From positions 1,713,501 to 1,777,500 of the forward strand of contig JAMWET010006936.1 of the NCBI GenBank assembly GCA_024036415.1: a stretch of 64,000 nucleotides of DNA, written 5' to 3'. The translations under genes and the position numbers were made by a program. The DNA comes from Prochilodus magdalenae. Lineage: Eukaryota > Chordata > Actinopteri > Characiformes > Prochilodontidae. The notes under the pieces were generated by a model, which had not been told where the DNA came from, ran no database searches, and was given only the letters and a program-made list of their open reading frames with translations. Positions 45,195 to 56,075 of this stretch are shown here, piece after piece. Each line of letters opens with the position of its first letter. Within the stretch, counting starts at the first letter, position 1.

Positions 45195-45720
45195 AAACTG
45201 CACACCTGTGTAGATCAAACACTCACAGATCTAAAGAGTGATAGGTTTTATTTACAGTGAAGGTATAAGGAGCTACAGAGCAGACTGTAAACAAGAACAC
45301 GAACAAGATTCCAGGCGATCATAACCGATAAAGAAGAGACAGAAACAAAACCAAAAAAAACAGTAGGTGTCAAAACCTGAGCAATCAAACCACCGACCTG
45401 CAGCCAAGTACAAGGGGAGAACCAAAAAACACGAAAACCAAAAGACAAAGCAAAGTCGTACACAGGAGTAGAACGGAGAAATAGAGAGTGACTGCTTAGA
45501 AAGCAAACAAAGAGGAAGACAACCTGAACCAGTATATATGCACACTGATAATAGAGAACAGGTGATGTTAATCAATACGAAGCAGGCAGAACGGGAAGGC
45601 AGTGGTTGGTTGACAAAAGACATGTGGTGTTGACGTCATGAGAGGAGATGAGAGTGCATTCTGGGAAACGTAGTTCTGAGACTTGAAACAGGCAGGGCGA
45701 GAACCTGGAATCGTCACATA
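45195..45720 (-). mobile_element. Possible solo LTR
   Basis: On the minus strand it begins TGTGACGATTCCAGGTTCTC, has a T-rich middle, then AATAAAACCTATCACTCTTT (polyadenylation signal at 45,247-45,252 on the opposite strand) and ATCTGTGAGTGTTTGATC near its end. This order (TG start, late AATAAA, short U5-like end) suggests an LTR of an endogenous retroelement. No partner LTR or internal gene is in the window, and a 5-bp target duplication was not found. The 116-codon minus frame at 45,273-45,623 is not considered a gene. Confidence 0.4.
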
Positions 45721-45845
45721 TACACACAAAAAATTTTAAGATGGATGGTAAAAGCAAATAAAGACGGTAGATTACTTAAATTTTCTAGGTCTTCTAGATT
45801 TTGACTGCAATTTTAATTAACCTCTTCCTGCTTCATTAAAAGAAT

Positions 45846-48190
45846 TTGAGTTAGAGTTAGAAATGGAATTGGAGTTATAAATTAGAGAAACAGGTAGAGT
45901 TAGAGTTAGAAATGAATTAGAGTTAGAGTTAAAATTAGAGAAATAGGTAGAGTTAGAGTTAGAAATGAATTAGAGTTAGAGTTAGAGAAACAGGTAGAGT
46001 TAGAAATGAATTAGAGTTATATAATATAAGAGAAACAGGTAGAGTTAGAGGTAGAAATGAATTAGAGTTAGAGTTAGAGAAACAGTTAGAGTTAGAAATA
46101 AATTAGAGTTAGAGTTAGAGAAACAGTTAGAGTTAGAAATAAATTAGAGTTAGAGTTAGAGAAACAGGTGGAGTTAGAGTTAGAAATGAATTAGAGTTAG
46201 AGTTAAAATTAGAGAAACAGGTAGAGTTAGAAATGAATTAGAGTTATATAATATAAGAGAAACAGGTAGAGTTAGAGGTAGAAATGAATTAGAGTTAGAG
46301 TTAGAGAAACAGGTAGAGTTATAGTTAGAAATGGAATTAGAGTTAGAGTTAGAGAAACAGGTAGAGTTAGAGTTAGAAATGAATTAGAGTTAGAGTTAGA
46401 GAAACAGGTAGAGTTAGAGTTAGAAATGAATTAGAGTTAGAGTTAAAGTTAGAGAAACAGGTAGAGTTAGAGTTAGAAATGAATCAGAGTCAGAGTTAAA
46501 ATTAGAGAACCAGGTAGAGTTAGAGGTAGAAATTAATTAGAGTTAGAGTTAGAGAAACAGGTAGAGTTATAGTTAGAATGGAATTAGAGTTAGAGTTAGA
46601 GAAACAGGTAGAGTTAGAGTTAGAAATTAATTAGAGTTAGAGTTAAAGAAACAGGTAGAGTTAGAGTTAAAATGAATTAGAGTTAGAGTTGGAGAAACAG
46701 GTAGAGTTAGAAATGAATTAGATTTAGAGTTAGAGAAACAGGTAGAGTTAGAGTTAGAAATGAATTAGAGTTAGAGAAACAGGTAGAGTTAGAAATGAAT
46801 TAGAGTTAGAGTTAGAGAAACAGGTAGGGTTAGAGTTAGAGTTAGAGTTAGAGAAACAGGTAGGGTTAGAGTTAGAGTTAGAGAAACAGGTAGGGTTAGA
46901 GTTAGAGTTAGAGTTGGAGAAACAGGTAGGGTTAGAGTTAGAGTTAGAGAAACAGGTAGGGTTAGAGTTAGAGAAACAGGTAGGGTTAGAGTTAGAGTTA
47001 GAGTTGGAGAAACAGGTAGGGTTAGAGTTAGAGTTAGAGTTAGAGTTAGAGAAACAGGTAGGGTTAGAGTTAGAGAAACAGGTAGGGTTAGAGTTAGAGA
47101 AACAGGTAGGGTTAGAGTTAGAGAAACAGGTAGGGTTAGAGTTAGAGAAACAGGTAGGGTTAGAGTTAGAGTTAGAGAAACAGGTAGGGTTAGAGTTAGA
47201 GTTAGAGTTGGAGAAACAGGTAGGGTTAGAGTTAGAGTTGGAGAAACAGGTAGGGTTAGAGTTAGAGTTAGAGAAACAGGTAGGGTTAGAGTTAGAGTTA
47301 GAGAAACAGGTAGGGTTAGAGTTAGAGTTAGAGTTAGAGAAACAGGTAGGGTTAGAGTTAGAGTTAGAGTTGGAGAAACAGGTAGGGTTAGAGTTAGAGT
47401 TAGAGAAACAGGTAGGGTTAGAGTTAGAGTTAGAGTTAGAGAAACAGGTAGGGTTAGAGTTAGAGTTAGAGAAACAGGTAGGGTTAGAGTTAGAGTTGGA
47501 GAAACAGGTAGGGTTAGAGTTAGAGTTAGAGAGTTGGAGAAACAGGCAGGGTTAGAGGTAGAGTTAGAGTTAGAGAAACAGGTAGGCTTAGAGTTAGAGT
47601 TAGAGTTGGAGAAACAGGTAGGGTTAGAGTTAGAGTTAGAGTTAGAGAAACAGGCAGGGTTAGAGTTAGAGTTAGAGAAACAGGTAGAGTTAGAGTTAGA
47701 GAAACAGGTAGGGTTAGAGTTAGAGTTAGAGAAACAGGTAGGGTTAGAGTTAGAGAAACAGGTAGGGTTAGAGTTAGAGAAACAGGTAGGGTTAGAGTTA
47801 GAGTTAGAGAAACAGGTAGGGTTAGAGTTAGAGTTAGAGAAACAGGTAGGGTTAGAGTTAGAGTTAGAGAAACAGGTAGGGTTAGAGTTAGGGGAGGAGT
47901 TAGCAGTTAGGGTTGGAGAAACAGGTAGGGTTAGAGTTAGAGTTAGAGTTGGAGAAACAGGTAGGGTTAGAGTTAGAGTTAGAGTTAGAGAAACAGGCAG
48001 GGTTAGAGTTAGAGTTAGAGTTAGAGAAACAGGTAGGGTTAGAGTTAGAGTTAGAGAAACAGGTAGGGTTAGAGTTAGAGTTAGAGAAACAGGTAGGGTT
48101 AGAGTTAGAGTTAGAGTTGGAGAAACAGGCAGGGTTAGAGTTAGAGTTAGAGTTGGAGAAACAGGTAGGGTTAGAGTAGAGTTAGAGAGA
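45846..48190 (+). repeat. 2.3-kb hexamer-based minisatellite (GTTAGA with GAAACAGGTAG)
   Basis: Two-level array. Runs of two to five GTTAGA hexamers alternate with the punctuation GAAACAGGTAGxx, so unit lengths step by 6 bp (24, 30, 36 and so on). The left part (45,846 to about 46,820) is degenerate and uses AATGAATTAGAG and GGTAGAG variants. From about 46,822 the punctuation becomes GGTAGGG, creating TAGGGTTAG, a perfect 9-bp telomere-repeat string, in nearly every unit, and the array is far more homogeneous. Because most steps are multiples of 3, frames of 213 and 234 codons (Leu-Glu/Lys-Gln repeats) stay open without being genes. Confidence 0.95.
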
Positions 48191-48194
48191 GCAC

Positions 48195-48495
48195 ACAGCA
48201 GAATTTATTCACTGCATTTAACCACTATTCTTCTCTAACAAACAGACTAACCTGGTAACAACATCCCCTAACCAACCACCACCAGCACACCTAACCCCAA
48301 AGATATTTGATTAGAAGACATTTAGGGGGACCAAGAGGTTAAGTACACCACCACTAAAAACATGTGGGCTTGGTAGAAAGACTGAAGTGTGAAAGAAGAG
48401 CAAGGAGATTTTACAGCTGTAGTTTAAAATAGTTTGCAAGTAAACCAAAACCTCTCGGGCTTAGAGGGAACCGCGTACATTAGGCCTTCTACTAA
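48195..48495. other. Unique spacer
   Basis: C-rich ACC repeats (CCAACCACCACCAGCACACC) near 48,270, otherwise featureless. Confidence 0.45.
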
Positions 48496-48499
48496 TTGA

Positions 48500-48890
48500 T
48501 AAACAGGAATGTGAAGAGGTGTCAGGTGTGTTATGCCCTGAACCCCACCCAACCCCACCCATCCCGGCCTTCTCCTCCTACCCTCACACACCCAGTGAGT
48601 GCTGTTTGTTCAGCTGGGTCTCGGTAGTGCTAGCCAGCCGTCTGCTGCTCCAGGGGGAGAAACCAGAGGGGGGAACAAAAGGCAGCAGGGCTGGAGAAGA
48701 GAGCCTCTTGGTGGGGACACAAAGCTACTCAGGGCGGGGGGTGGTGGCTGCAATGTGTGTGTGTGAGCGTGTGGTGGCGGGGGTGGGGGGTGTTGTTGCA
48801 GGAGAGGTGGCAGCTGAGGGGACGGAGGGAGAGAGAGAAGAACGGATGAATATTTATGAGAAAGAACGGCTGTCCTTCTACAGGACCCCT
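48500..48890 (+). other. GC-rich island before the CT block
   Basis: More GC-rich than the surroundings: C-runs at 48,543-48,566 (ACCCCACCCAACCCCACCC) and G-runs at 48,660-48,830. A 320-codon frame starts here at 48,519 but runs into polypyrimidine repeats; its first about 110 residues show no domain. An exon cannot be excluded but is not supported. Confidence 0.35.
48731..48791 (+). other. Potential G-quadruplex cluster
   Basis: GGGCGGGGGGTGGTGG and GGTGGCGGGGGTGGGGGG give at least four G-runs of three or more on the + strand, separated by a short GT repeat. Competent for quadruplex formation by sequence. Confidence 0.5.
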
Positions 48891-50101
48891 CGACCCATGT
48901 CCTTCTTTCACACTCTTGGTCTCCCGCTCTTTTTCCTTCTCCTTCTTTCCCTCATTTACTCTTCATTTTCCCTTTTTCTTTCTCTTTCCTCCCTCTTTTC
49001 TCGTTCTCACTGTTTCAATCCTTCTTTCTTCCCCACTTTTTTTTCTCTTCTTTTCCTTTTTTCTCCCTCTTTCTCCCGTGACTCTCTCATTTTCTGTTCC
49101 TTTTCCTCCTCTCTCTTCTTTCTCATCACTTTTCTTTACCTCTCTTGTTTCTGCTTTTCTGTCTTTCTCCATCTCTTCTTTCTGCCCTTTGGTTTCACTT
49201 TTTTGTCCTTCTCTCTCTCTCTCTCTCTCTCTCTCTTTACCCTTCTTTCTCTTTTTCTTCCCCCTATATTTTTTTCTCTCTATTTTATCTTTCCTTTATT
49301 TCCCTCTCCTACCTTTTTGCTTTTACCATCCTCCTTTTCTTCTACTTTCTTTTTCTTTCACTCTCTTTCCCTTTTTCTTTGTCTTTCTCATCCTTTTTCA
49401 TTCCCCTTTATCTTTCTACCCACCCCACTTTCTGTCTTTCCTTCCCTCCTTCTTTCTTTTTTTCATTGCTATTTGATTTAAATTTCTTCTCTTTTCTCCT
49501 CACTCTCTTTACTTCTCTCTGTGCCCCTTTCTTTCTCCATTTCGTCTTCCTTTATGTTCTTTTGTCCTCCTCTTTTTTCTCACTGCCATTTCCTTTCTTT
49601 TTTCCTTCTCCCACCTCCATGTATCTGTTTTTCTGGGCTCTTTCTCTATTATTTTTGTTTTTCCTCTTCTTCCACTTGTCTGTTTGTCATTTTTCATTTG
49701 TCCCCTTCTATCTCTTTCTCTCTCATTTGCTCTTTCGCTTATCTACCTCTTTTTTCTCTCTGTCTCTTTAACTTTATCACATTCTTTTCTTTTCTTTTTG
49801 ATGTTTTCTTTTTTAATGATAAAACGTTCTTCAAAACTCCCTATCTTTCCTTCTCTCATCTCTCATTCTGTTCTCTTCTCTCTCTCAAACCTCATTCTCT
49901 TTCTCTCTCTCACACACATCTTTTTCTATTTCTCTCTTTCATTCTGTCCCATTCTTGCTTATTTGTCTCTCTCTTCTCTCCATTTATATCTCTCCCCTCT
50001 TTATATCTCATTTCTCTTGTGCTTCTTCTTAATCTGTCTCTTATTTTGTTCCTCTCTTTCTTTCTTTCCCTTTCTTTCTCCCTATGTCTCTCATTATTTG
50101 C

Positions 50102-50177
<76 letters not shown>

Positions 50178-50190
50178 CCTCCCTCCCCCT
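48890..50190 (+). repeat. 1.3-kb polypyrimidine block ending in (CT)n
   Basis: Nearly pure C/T on the + strand with TTTC, CTTT and TTCC words, ending in about 36 CT dinucleotides at 50,099-50,172 and CCCTCCCT. Large Phe/Ser/Leu frames in all forward frames are artefacts of composition. Confidence 0.92.
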
Positions 50191-50330
50191 GCTCTCTGGG
50201 TGGGTGAATTGACAGCAGGTGGATGCTCAGGAACACTAGCGCACAGACACACACACGTCCAGAAAGTGTCTGGTATTAGAAGTGTGACCGGAGCCACACA
50301 CTCTAGTAAAAGCAGAGGCAGATGATGGGA

Positions 50331-50360
50331 TGTGTGTGTGCGTGTGTGCGTGTGTGTATG
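50331..50360. repeat. (GT)n microsatellite
   Basis: About fifteen GT/GC-interrupted dinucleotides between the CT and GA arrays. Confidence 0.85.
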
Positions 50361-50460
50361 GGTGGGAGTGTTTAGGGGTTTAAAAGCCAGTGCTTTTTAC
50401 TTTATTTATGAGTTGTGGGTGTTGGGGAGAGTGGATGAGGGTGTGTGCTTGTGAGAGAGC

Positions 50461-50462
<2 letters not shown>

Positions 50463-50539
<77 letters not shown>
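50463..50539. repeat. (GA)n microsatellite
   Basis: About 38 GA dinucleotides. It is complementary to the (CT)n at 50,099-50,172 about 290 bp away, so the two can pair in a single strand or transcript. Confidence 0.95.
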
Positions 50540-50544
<5 letters not shown>

Positions 50545-50784
50545 AGGTTCTTCAGTGCAGGATTTGAGGATCAATATTTCAGACATACACTCATTGATCC
50601 AGAGTGAGCCTACGAAAGATGGAGGGGCCAGCAAAGGGCCATCTCTGCTGCAGCCTTCACTGTTAACAGCCACATACTACAATATAAACTCTCTAACTTC
50701 TTGTCAGGACCATAAATACACAGTTATTTAAAGAGAATTCCACATTTCTGCACAATTAATTCACTGACATGTAAGAAAGATCAT

Positions 50785-50880
50785 TTAGAGTGGGTTGACG
50801 TGAAACCCGTGAAACGTGCATCGTAGAGAAACATGCAGACCTGGATTTCTTTACATTGGTGTTGATGGGAAACAGGAGTC
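50785..50880 (+). repeat. Dispersed repeat H, copy 2
   Basis: TCATTTAGAGTGGGTTGACG, then CAGACCTGGATTTCTTTACA and GGTGTTGATGGG, a diverged relative of 2455-2625. Class unknown. Confidence 0.4.
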
Positions 50881-51061
50881 ACTCATCATCAAAAGAGTAG
50901 CTGCACTCAGAAGGAAGTGTCAGATTGCAATGCTACACGGAAGGAAGATAAAGGAACAACAAATGATAAAAAGCCATACAGAAAAAACAGACACAGAACA
51001 CATACAGAAGTAGTGTCTCTCAGTATGGCATCAGGCTGCCATGTACCACTTTCACCAGACC

Positions 51062-51235
51062 TTTATACTTGAACATCTGGGCTGTGTATTGTGAGCTGTG
51101 TAACATCTCTAGTGTAAGCTGTACAGCTGTGTTAGCAGTTTACCTGCACCTTAGCTGCTGTTCTCACTACCTGCACTGAGCACTATTATATATACATCTA
51201 CTATTTATAACCACATACTACACATACCTGTACAT
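51062..51235 (+). mobile_element. LINE-tail-related fragment, copy 2
   Basis: TATACTTGAACATCTGGGCT, TGTGAGCTGTGTAACAT and GCTGCTGTTCTCACTACCTG repeat the start of the 43,565 tail in the same order. It lacks the AATAAAG and ATCT end. Confidence 0.65.
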
Positions 51236-51239
51236 CTTG

Positions 51240-51590
51240 CTGCTGACCACAGTGCCTCCACATGTGGATTCATTGCTCATCCCCACCAAGGAAAAGTCAC
51301 TTCATGACAGTCTGACATGACACCACTGCAGTCTTTGGTGAGGTTGACGTGGTGTCGAGGACAGTCATCGTAACCATCTGCGTGCTGGTTGTCCTGCGCC
51401 GTGTAGCCATCGACCTTTGTTGCTGGCACTAACAGGATGACTCGTGGAGGGCATCACTTGCTCGTTGAATGTCCGCAATCGTGACGGTTGGGTCAACCAG
51501 GTAAGGCCTGGCCTTGCTCCCGTCACATGCACAACCGAGCATGACACTTGAATCAGTGTCTCACAATGTCAGACTTACCCAGCAAGTTTT
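51240..51590 (-). mobile_element. Tc1-C relic, minus strand
   Basis: Antisense of the family: GGTTGACGTGGTGTCGAGGA near 51,342, ACAGGATGACTCGTGGAGGG near 51,433 and CGTGACGGTTGGGTCAACCA near 51,480 oppose coding parts at 42,010-42,140. Truncated, no frame. Confidence 0.75.
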
Positions 51591-51799
51591 ATTCCTGATT
51601 GTTGATTTTGTTATTTTTATAAGTTGGTGCATTTGGTTCATTGCCTGCATTGTGTGTGATGTAGCAGGAGTGTTGTTAGAGTCTGTTTGTGTAAAGGAAC
51701 AGAAACAGCGGAGGTTCTGCCGGGAAGTCTTTAAGTAGCCCATTCTACACTTGACAAGTCCCTCGTCTACATCTGTTCTTTAAATGACTGAACTTGCCT

Positions 51800-51960
51800 A
51801 CCTATTGTTCTACCTTCAGGTGCCCACATTTTCACCCTTCTCTCCTTCCTCCCCTCAACCACCGGTTTGGACTATGCCTCAGCGTCCAGGGAACAGACAC
51901 TAGCCCTGCTGTCCTGATCCAGCAGGATCTCTAAGGGGCTTGATACTCCAATACGTGGAC
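51800..51960 (-). repeat. Dispersed repeat G, copy 1
   Basis: The reverse complement holds CCGGTGGTTGAGGGGAGGAA and GGGTGAAAATGTGGGCACCT, in the order seen at 55,930-55,990 and, inverted, 60,145-60,200. Origin unknown; probably a LINE or SINE. Confidence 0.55.
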
Positions 51961-51989
51961 AAAACAGGCCCCAAAGGTTCTTTGATTTT

Positions 51990-52927
51990 TCAAAGCTGAC
52001 TTATAAGCAGTTTCATGGTAAGGTGTTGGCTGTTTCCTCATCATTCCATGACAAATCCAGGTGATAAAAGGTCTGGAGTTGATTCCAAAATGCATTTGGT
52101 AGCTGTTTATGGAAACTCCTAAGAAGTACTGATATAAAGCACTGGTAACACTTTAGGACAGAAAGGCTAAGTTAAATTTAACTAGAAAACATCAAAAAAA
52201 ATGCCAGCCCAGTTCTGGAACAGGAATTGGACTTCAGACAGATGAAACCAAGCTTAACTTGATGGGAAGAGAAGAGTGTGGAGAAGGAAATGCAGAGCTT
52301 ACAATCTGTCAAACATGGTGGTGGCTGTGTTACTGCCAATGGAACTTAGTCACTGGTGTTTACTGATGATGTGACTGCTGATAGAAGTAGCAGGATGAAT
52401 TCTGAAGTATTTACGTTGCACAACTAACAGGACTGAGCTTTGCAGTACAGATGAATTATGACCCAAAACATATCACAAAAGCAACCCAAAAGCCTTTTAT
52501 CGAAATGGAATGTTCTCAAATGTCCCAGTCAGTTACTTGACCTAAACCCAATTGAGCATAGTGTTCGCTTACTAAAGACTCCAATAAAGGGTGAAAGATT
52601 CACAAACAAGCAAGTGAAGGCAGCTGCAGTAAAAACCTGGCCAAGTATCTCAAGGGAAATTTAGCCTTTTGTGAAGTCCATGGGTTCCACACCAAAGAAA
52701 TTCCATCCAAGAAATAAAAATAGCCCTTGTGTTTAAAATGGCTAGTTTGTCCAATTACTCTTAATTTACTTATACTTTGATTTTGAAAAATGAAGAAACT
52801 ATGTAACTGTATTTCCTAAACAGTTAATGCAGCAGTTTTGTTAAACCCGGTAAATATGAGCTAAAACCTCACACCTCAATCACAAAACTGTGTCACTGTC
52901 CAAATAATTAAGGTCCTGACTGTGTTC
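51990..52927 (+). mobile_element. Tc1-like relic (family F)
   Basis: Ends with CACTGTCCAAATAATTAAGG then TCCTGAC, a Tc1-type terminus. Upstream, CAAACATGGTGGTGGCTGTG corresponds to the K-H-G-G-G-x motif, and a preserved C-terminal frame is listed separately. The 5' terminus is not identifiable. Confidence 0.75.
52458..52664 (+). pseudogene. Tc1 family F transposase, C-terminal piece
   Basis: A 68-codon frame containing C-P-S-Q-L-L-D-L-N-P-I-E-H, a form of the S-P-D-L-N-P-I-E motif whose Glu is the third catalytic residue in Tc1 DDE transposases, then K-T-P-I-K-G and A-V-K-T-W-P-S-I-S. In Tc1 enzymes this is the last fifth of the protein. Upstream catalytic residues are lost to frameshifts. 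Confidence 0.8.
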
Positions 52928-52988
52928 AAGATTCTTACAGCACACAGTAAACTATATTGTGATGCATAATTATGGTGTAGGTTAGGTA

Positions 52989-53241
52989 TATATTCTTGCT
53001 GTCCAAAAAACAAGTATCTCCAAAATGGCAACTTTACAGGAGAGGGCAAAAAACTTATTTAATTTGAATGGAAGTCAATGGAACCAGACATCTTTACAAG
53101 AGGTTTCGACCCATTTCTATTGGTTCATTCATCATGAAACATTCACACAGTGTAAACACGAGCTGCTGTGTTCAAATGATGCATGAAAGTGAAATTCCCA
53201 AAAATTGAGATACGTGTTTTTCTTTGGACAGCAACGATATA
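52989..53241 (+). mobile_element. MITE-A, complete copy 2
   Basis: Starts TATATTCTTGCTGTCC and ends GGACAGCAACGATATA, with AAGTATCTCCAAAATGG near the left end and its inverse near the right. About 253 bp. Internal GAAGTCAATGGAACCAGACA matches the 3628 copy. It abuts the palindromic MITE that starts at 53,243. Confidence 0.88.
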
Positions 53242-53242
53242 A

Positions 53243-53672
53243 ACTTTGTGGTTCTACAATTACAGACTGTAGTCCATCTGATCCTCTGCATACTGCTATT
53301 TACCTTGTTCCACAATGGTAAGGACCTCCACAGGACCACCTCAGAGCAGGTATTATGTGGGGGTGGATCATTCTCAACACTGCAGTAACACTGACGTGGT
53401 GGTGGTGTGTTAGTGTGAATTGGTCTGGTGTGAGTGGATCAGACACAGTGCTGCTGGAGTCCACTGTGTCCACTCACTGTATTAGACAGTATTACCTTGT
53501 TGTTCCTCCAGTCCTTCATCAGTGGTCACAGGGCTGGATAGTTTTGTTTGGTGGACTGTTCTCGGTCCAGCAGTTTGCAGTCCAGAAGTGACACTGAGGT
53601 GTTTAAACACTCCGGCAGCACTGCTGAGTCTGATTCACTCACATCAGCACACCACACACAATCTACTACTGT
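53243..53672. mobile_element. Long palindromic MITE, copy 2
   Basis: GGTGGATCATTCTCAACACT, GTGGTGGTGTGTTAGTGTGA and GTCCTTCATCAGTGGTCACA match 33,960-34,715 in order; the right arm ends near CATCAGCACACCACACACAA and is shorter than in copy 1. Confidence 0.85.
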
Positions 53673-53674
53673 AT

Positions 53675-54150
53675 ATATGTAAAACATATAGCATGGCGAT
53701 ATACTGTATGTATGTACAGAGAAAGGAAGCAATGTCAGAATCTGAAAGAAGCATACAGGGAAAGAGGGTGCAGATGGTAAAGATGAAAGGATGGGGGTGG
53801 GGGGGCAGAGGAAGATAATAAGGTTGCTGGTGTCACACATCCACTAACTCACAGACATGCTTCGCCTCACGCACACACACACATGCTTGAGTAGCTTATG
53901 TGTGGAAGATCGCGTGTTCTGTGTGAGGGGCAGACACCATGTAAAATGGGCTTCAGCCATGTTAAACATGCAGCTCCAGGGAGTAAGAGAGAGAGAGCGC
54001 AAGAGAGACCTTCAAGAGACCTGCACATACACATCCCTCTCCCACAAACAGACAGTTTTTATTTTTATACAATATCGGGCCATGGGGTCATACCGAGGTC
54101 CCATATTAATATAGTAATCTAATAATATGTCCTATGTATGTTGCAAATGT
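53675..54150. other. Unique sequence before the decamer array
   Basis: Purine-rich with small GA and CA runs (53,869-53,882; 53,983-54,010). Two overlapping frames (53,857-54,122) have no domain. Confidence 0.45.
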
Positions 54151-55731
54151 CTGTATATGCCTGTATATGCCTGTATATGCCTGTATATGCCTGTATATGC
54201 CTGTATATGCCTGTATATGTCTGTATATGCCTGTATATGCCTGTATATGCCTGTATATGCCTGTATATGCCTGTATATGCCTGTATATGTCTGTATATGC
54301 CTGTATATGTCTGTATATGCCTGTATATGTCTGTATATGCCTGTATATGCCTGTATATGCCTGTATATGTCTGTATATGCCTGTATATGTCTGTATATGC
54401 CTGTATATGTCTGTATATGCCTGTATATGTCTGTATATGCCTGTATATGTCTGTATATGCCTGTATATGCCTGTATATGTCTGTATATGTCTGTATATGC
54501 CTGTATATGCCTGTATATGTCTGTATATGCCTGTATATGTCTGTATATGCCTGTATATGTCTGTATATGTCTGTATATGTCTGTATATGCCTGTATATGT
54601 CTGTATATGTCTGTATATGCCTGTATATGTCTGTATATGCCTGTATATGTCTGTATATGCCTGTATATGCCTGTATATGCCTGTATATATGTATGATGTC
54701 TGTACTGATATATGTCTAGTATATGCCCTGTATATGCCTGTATATGGCTGTATATGCCTGTATATGTCTGTATATGCCTGTATATGCCTGGTATATGTCT
54801 GTATATGTCTGTATATGTCTGTATATGCCTATGTCTGTATATATGCCTGTATATGTCTGTATATGCCTGTATATGTCTGTATATGTCTGTATATGCCTGT
54901 ATATGCCTGTATATGTCTGTATATGCCTGTATATGTCTGTATATGCCTGTATATGTCTGTATATGCCTGTATATGCCTGTATATGCCTGTATATGTCTGT
55001 ATATGCCTGTATATGCCTGTATATGTCTGTATATGCCTGTATATGTCTGTATATGCCTGTATATGTCTGTATATGCCTGTATATGCCTGTATATGCCTGT
55101 ATATGCCTGTATATGTCTGTATATGCCTGTATATGCCTGTATATGTCTGTATATGTCTGTATATGCCTGTATATGTCTGTATATGCCTGTATATGCCTGT
55201 ATATGTCTGTATATGTCTGTATATGCCTGTATATGCCTGTATATGCCTGTATATGCCTGTATATGCCTGTATATGTCTGTATATGCCTGTATATGCCTGT
55301 ATATGTCTGTATATGTCTGTATATGCCTGTATATGTCTGTATATGCCTGTATATGTCTGTATATGCCTGTATATGCCTGTATATGCCTGTATATGTCTGT
55401 ATATGCCTGTATATGCCTGTATATGTCTGTATATGCCTGTATATGCCTGTATATGCCTGTATATGTCTGTATATGCCTGTATATGTCTGTATATGCCTGT
55501 ATATGCCTGTATATGTCTGTATATGTCTGTATATGCCTGTATATGCCTGTATATGTCTGTATATGCCTGTATATGTCTGTATATGCCTGTATATTTCTGT
55601 ATATATTGTCTGTATATGCCTGTATATGTCTGTATATGCCTGTATATGCCTGTATATGTCTGTATATGTCTGTATATGCCTGTATATGCCTGTATATGTC
55701 TGTATATGCCTGTATATGTCTGTATATGTCT
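54151..55731 (+). repeat. 1.6-kb decamer satellite CTGTATATGY
   Basis: About 155 copies of a 10-bp unit that differ almost only at the last base (C or T). From 54,151 to 54,690 every unit keeps exact 10-bp phase; 54,691-54,840 is irregular; exact phase resumes until near 55,590. C and T forms often alternate, hinting at a 20-bp higher-order unit. Because the unit has no stop in any forward frame, all three frames stay open (up to 533 codons, Tyr/Cys/Met/Pro-rich). No conserved start, domain or codon bias supports a protein. Confidence 0.97.
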
Positions 55732-55829
55732 ATAATAATAACATTATTGCAGTTCAGAGAAAAAAAAATCTCTCCAAATATAGTAACTTTATAGTTCTAC
55801 CAGAAAGACCAGAAAAGAGTCTTTGGCTT

Positions 55830-56075
55830 AGGCCCCATCCTGGCCCCAGATCTTGGAGCATTCAGACCCTTGCAGATCCTGCAGGATGTGGACGGCAAGA
55901 GCGGAGCCTACTCCCTGGACAATAGGACTGGGACCAAACTGGTGGTGGTGGGGAGGAGGAAGGAGGAGAACATCAAAACCTCAGCACCTGAAGGCAGCAG
56001 AACAGGAACAGAAGTTAAATCGGACTAGGGACAGGCGGCAGACTATGACTGGACAGAGTAATGGATGAATGAGTG
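55830..56075 (+). repeat. Dispersed repeat G, copy 2 (longest)
   Basis: CCCTGGACAATAGGACTGGG, GGTGGTGGTGGGGAGGAGGA, AACCTCAGCACCTGAAGGCA and the tail GATGAATGAGTGATG are shared with the inverted copy at 60,050-60,250, including the AATG-type end. The upstream GGACGGCAAGAGCGGAGCC part is CpG-rich. Probably the 3' end of a retroelement. Confidence 0.6.

Noticed and set aside
46914..48238. 213- and 234-codon Leu-Glu/Lys-Gln repeat frames resembling coiled coils
   Set aside because: They are translations of a GTTAGA-based minisatellite whose length steps are mostly multiples of three; the left part of the same array is full of stops.
48519..49481. 320-codon frame starting in GC-rich sequence
   Set aside because: Most of it is polypyrimidine translation and the first part has no domain or splice evidence.
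54151..55731. CRISPR-like array
   Set aside because: The repeats are contiguous with no unique spacers, and the DNA is vertebrate.
54134..55735. 533-codon open frame (and parallel 189-, 193-, 360- and 400-codon frames)
   Set aside because: The frames exist because a 10-bp tandem unit without stops keeps all three forward frames open. No start context, domain or codon evidence.
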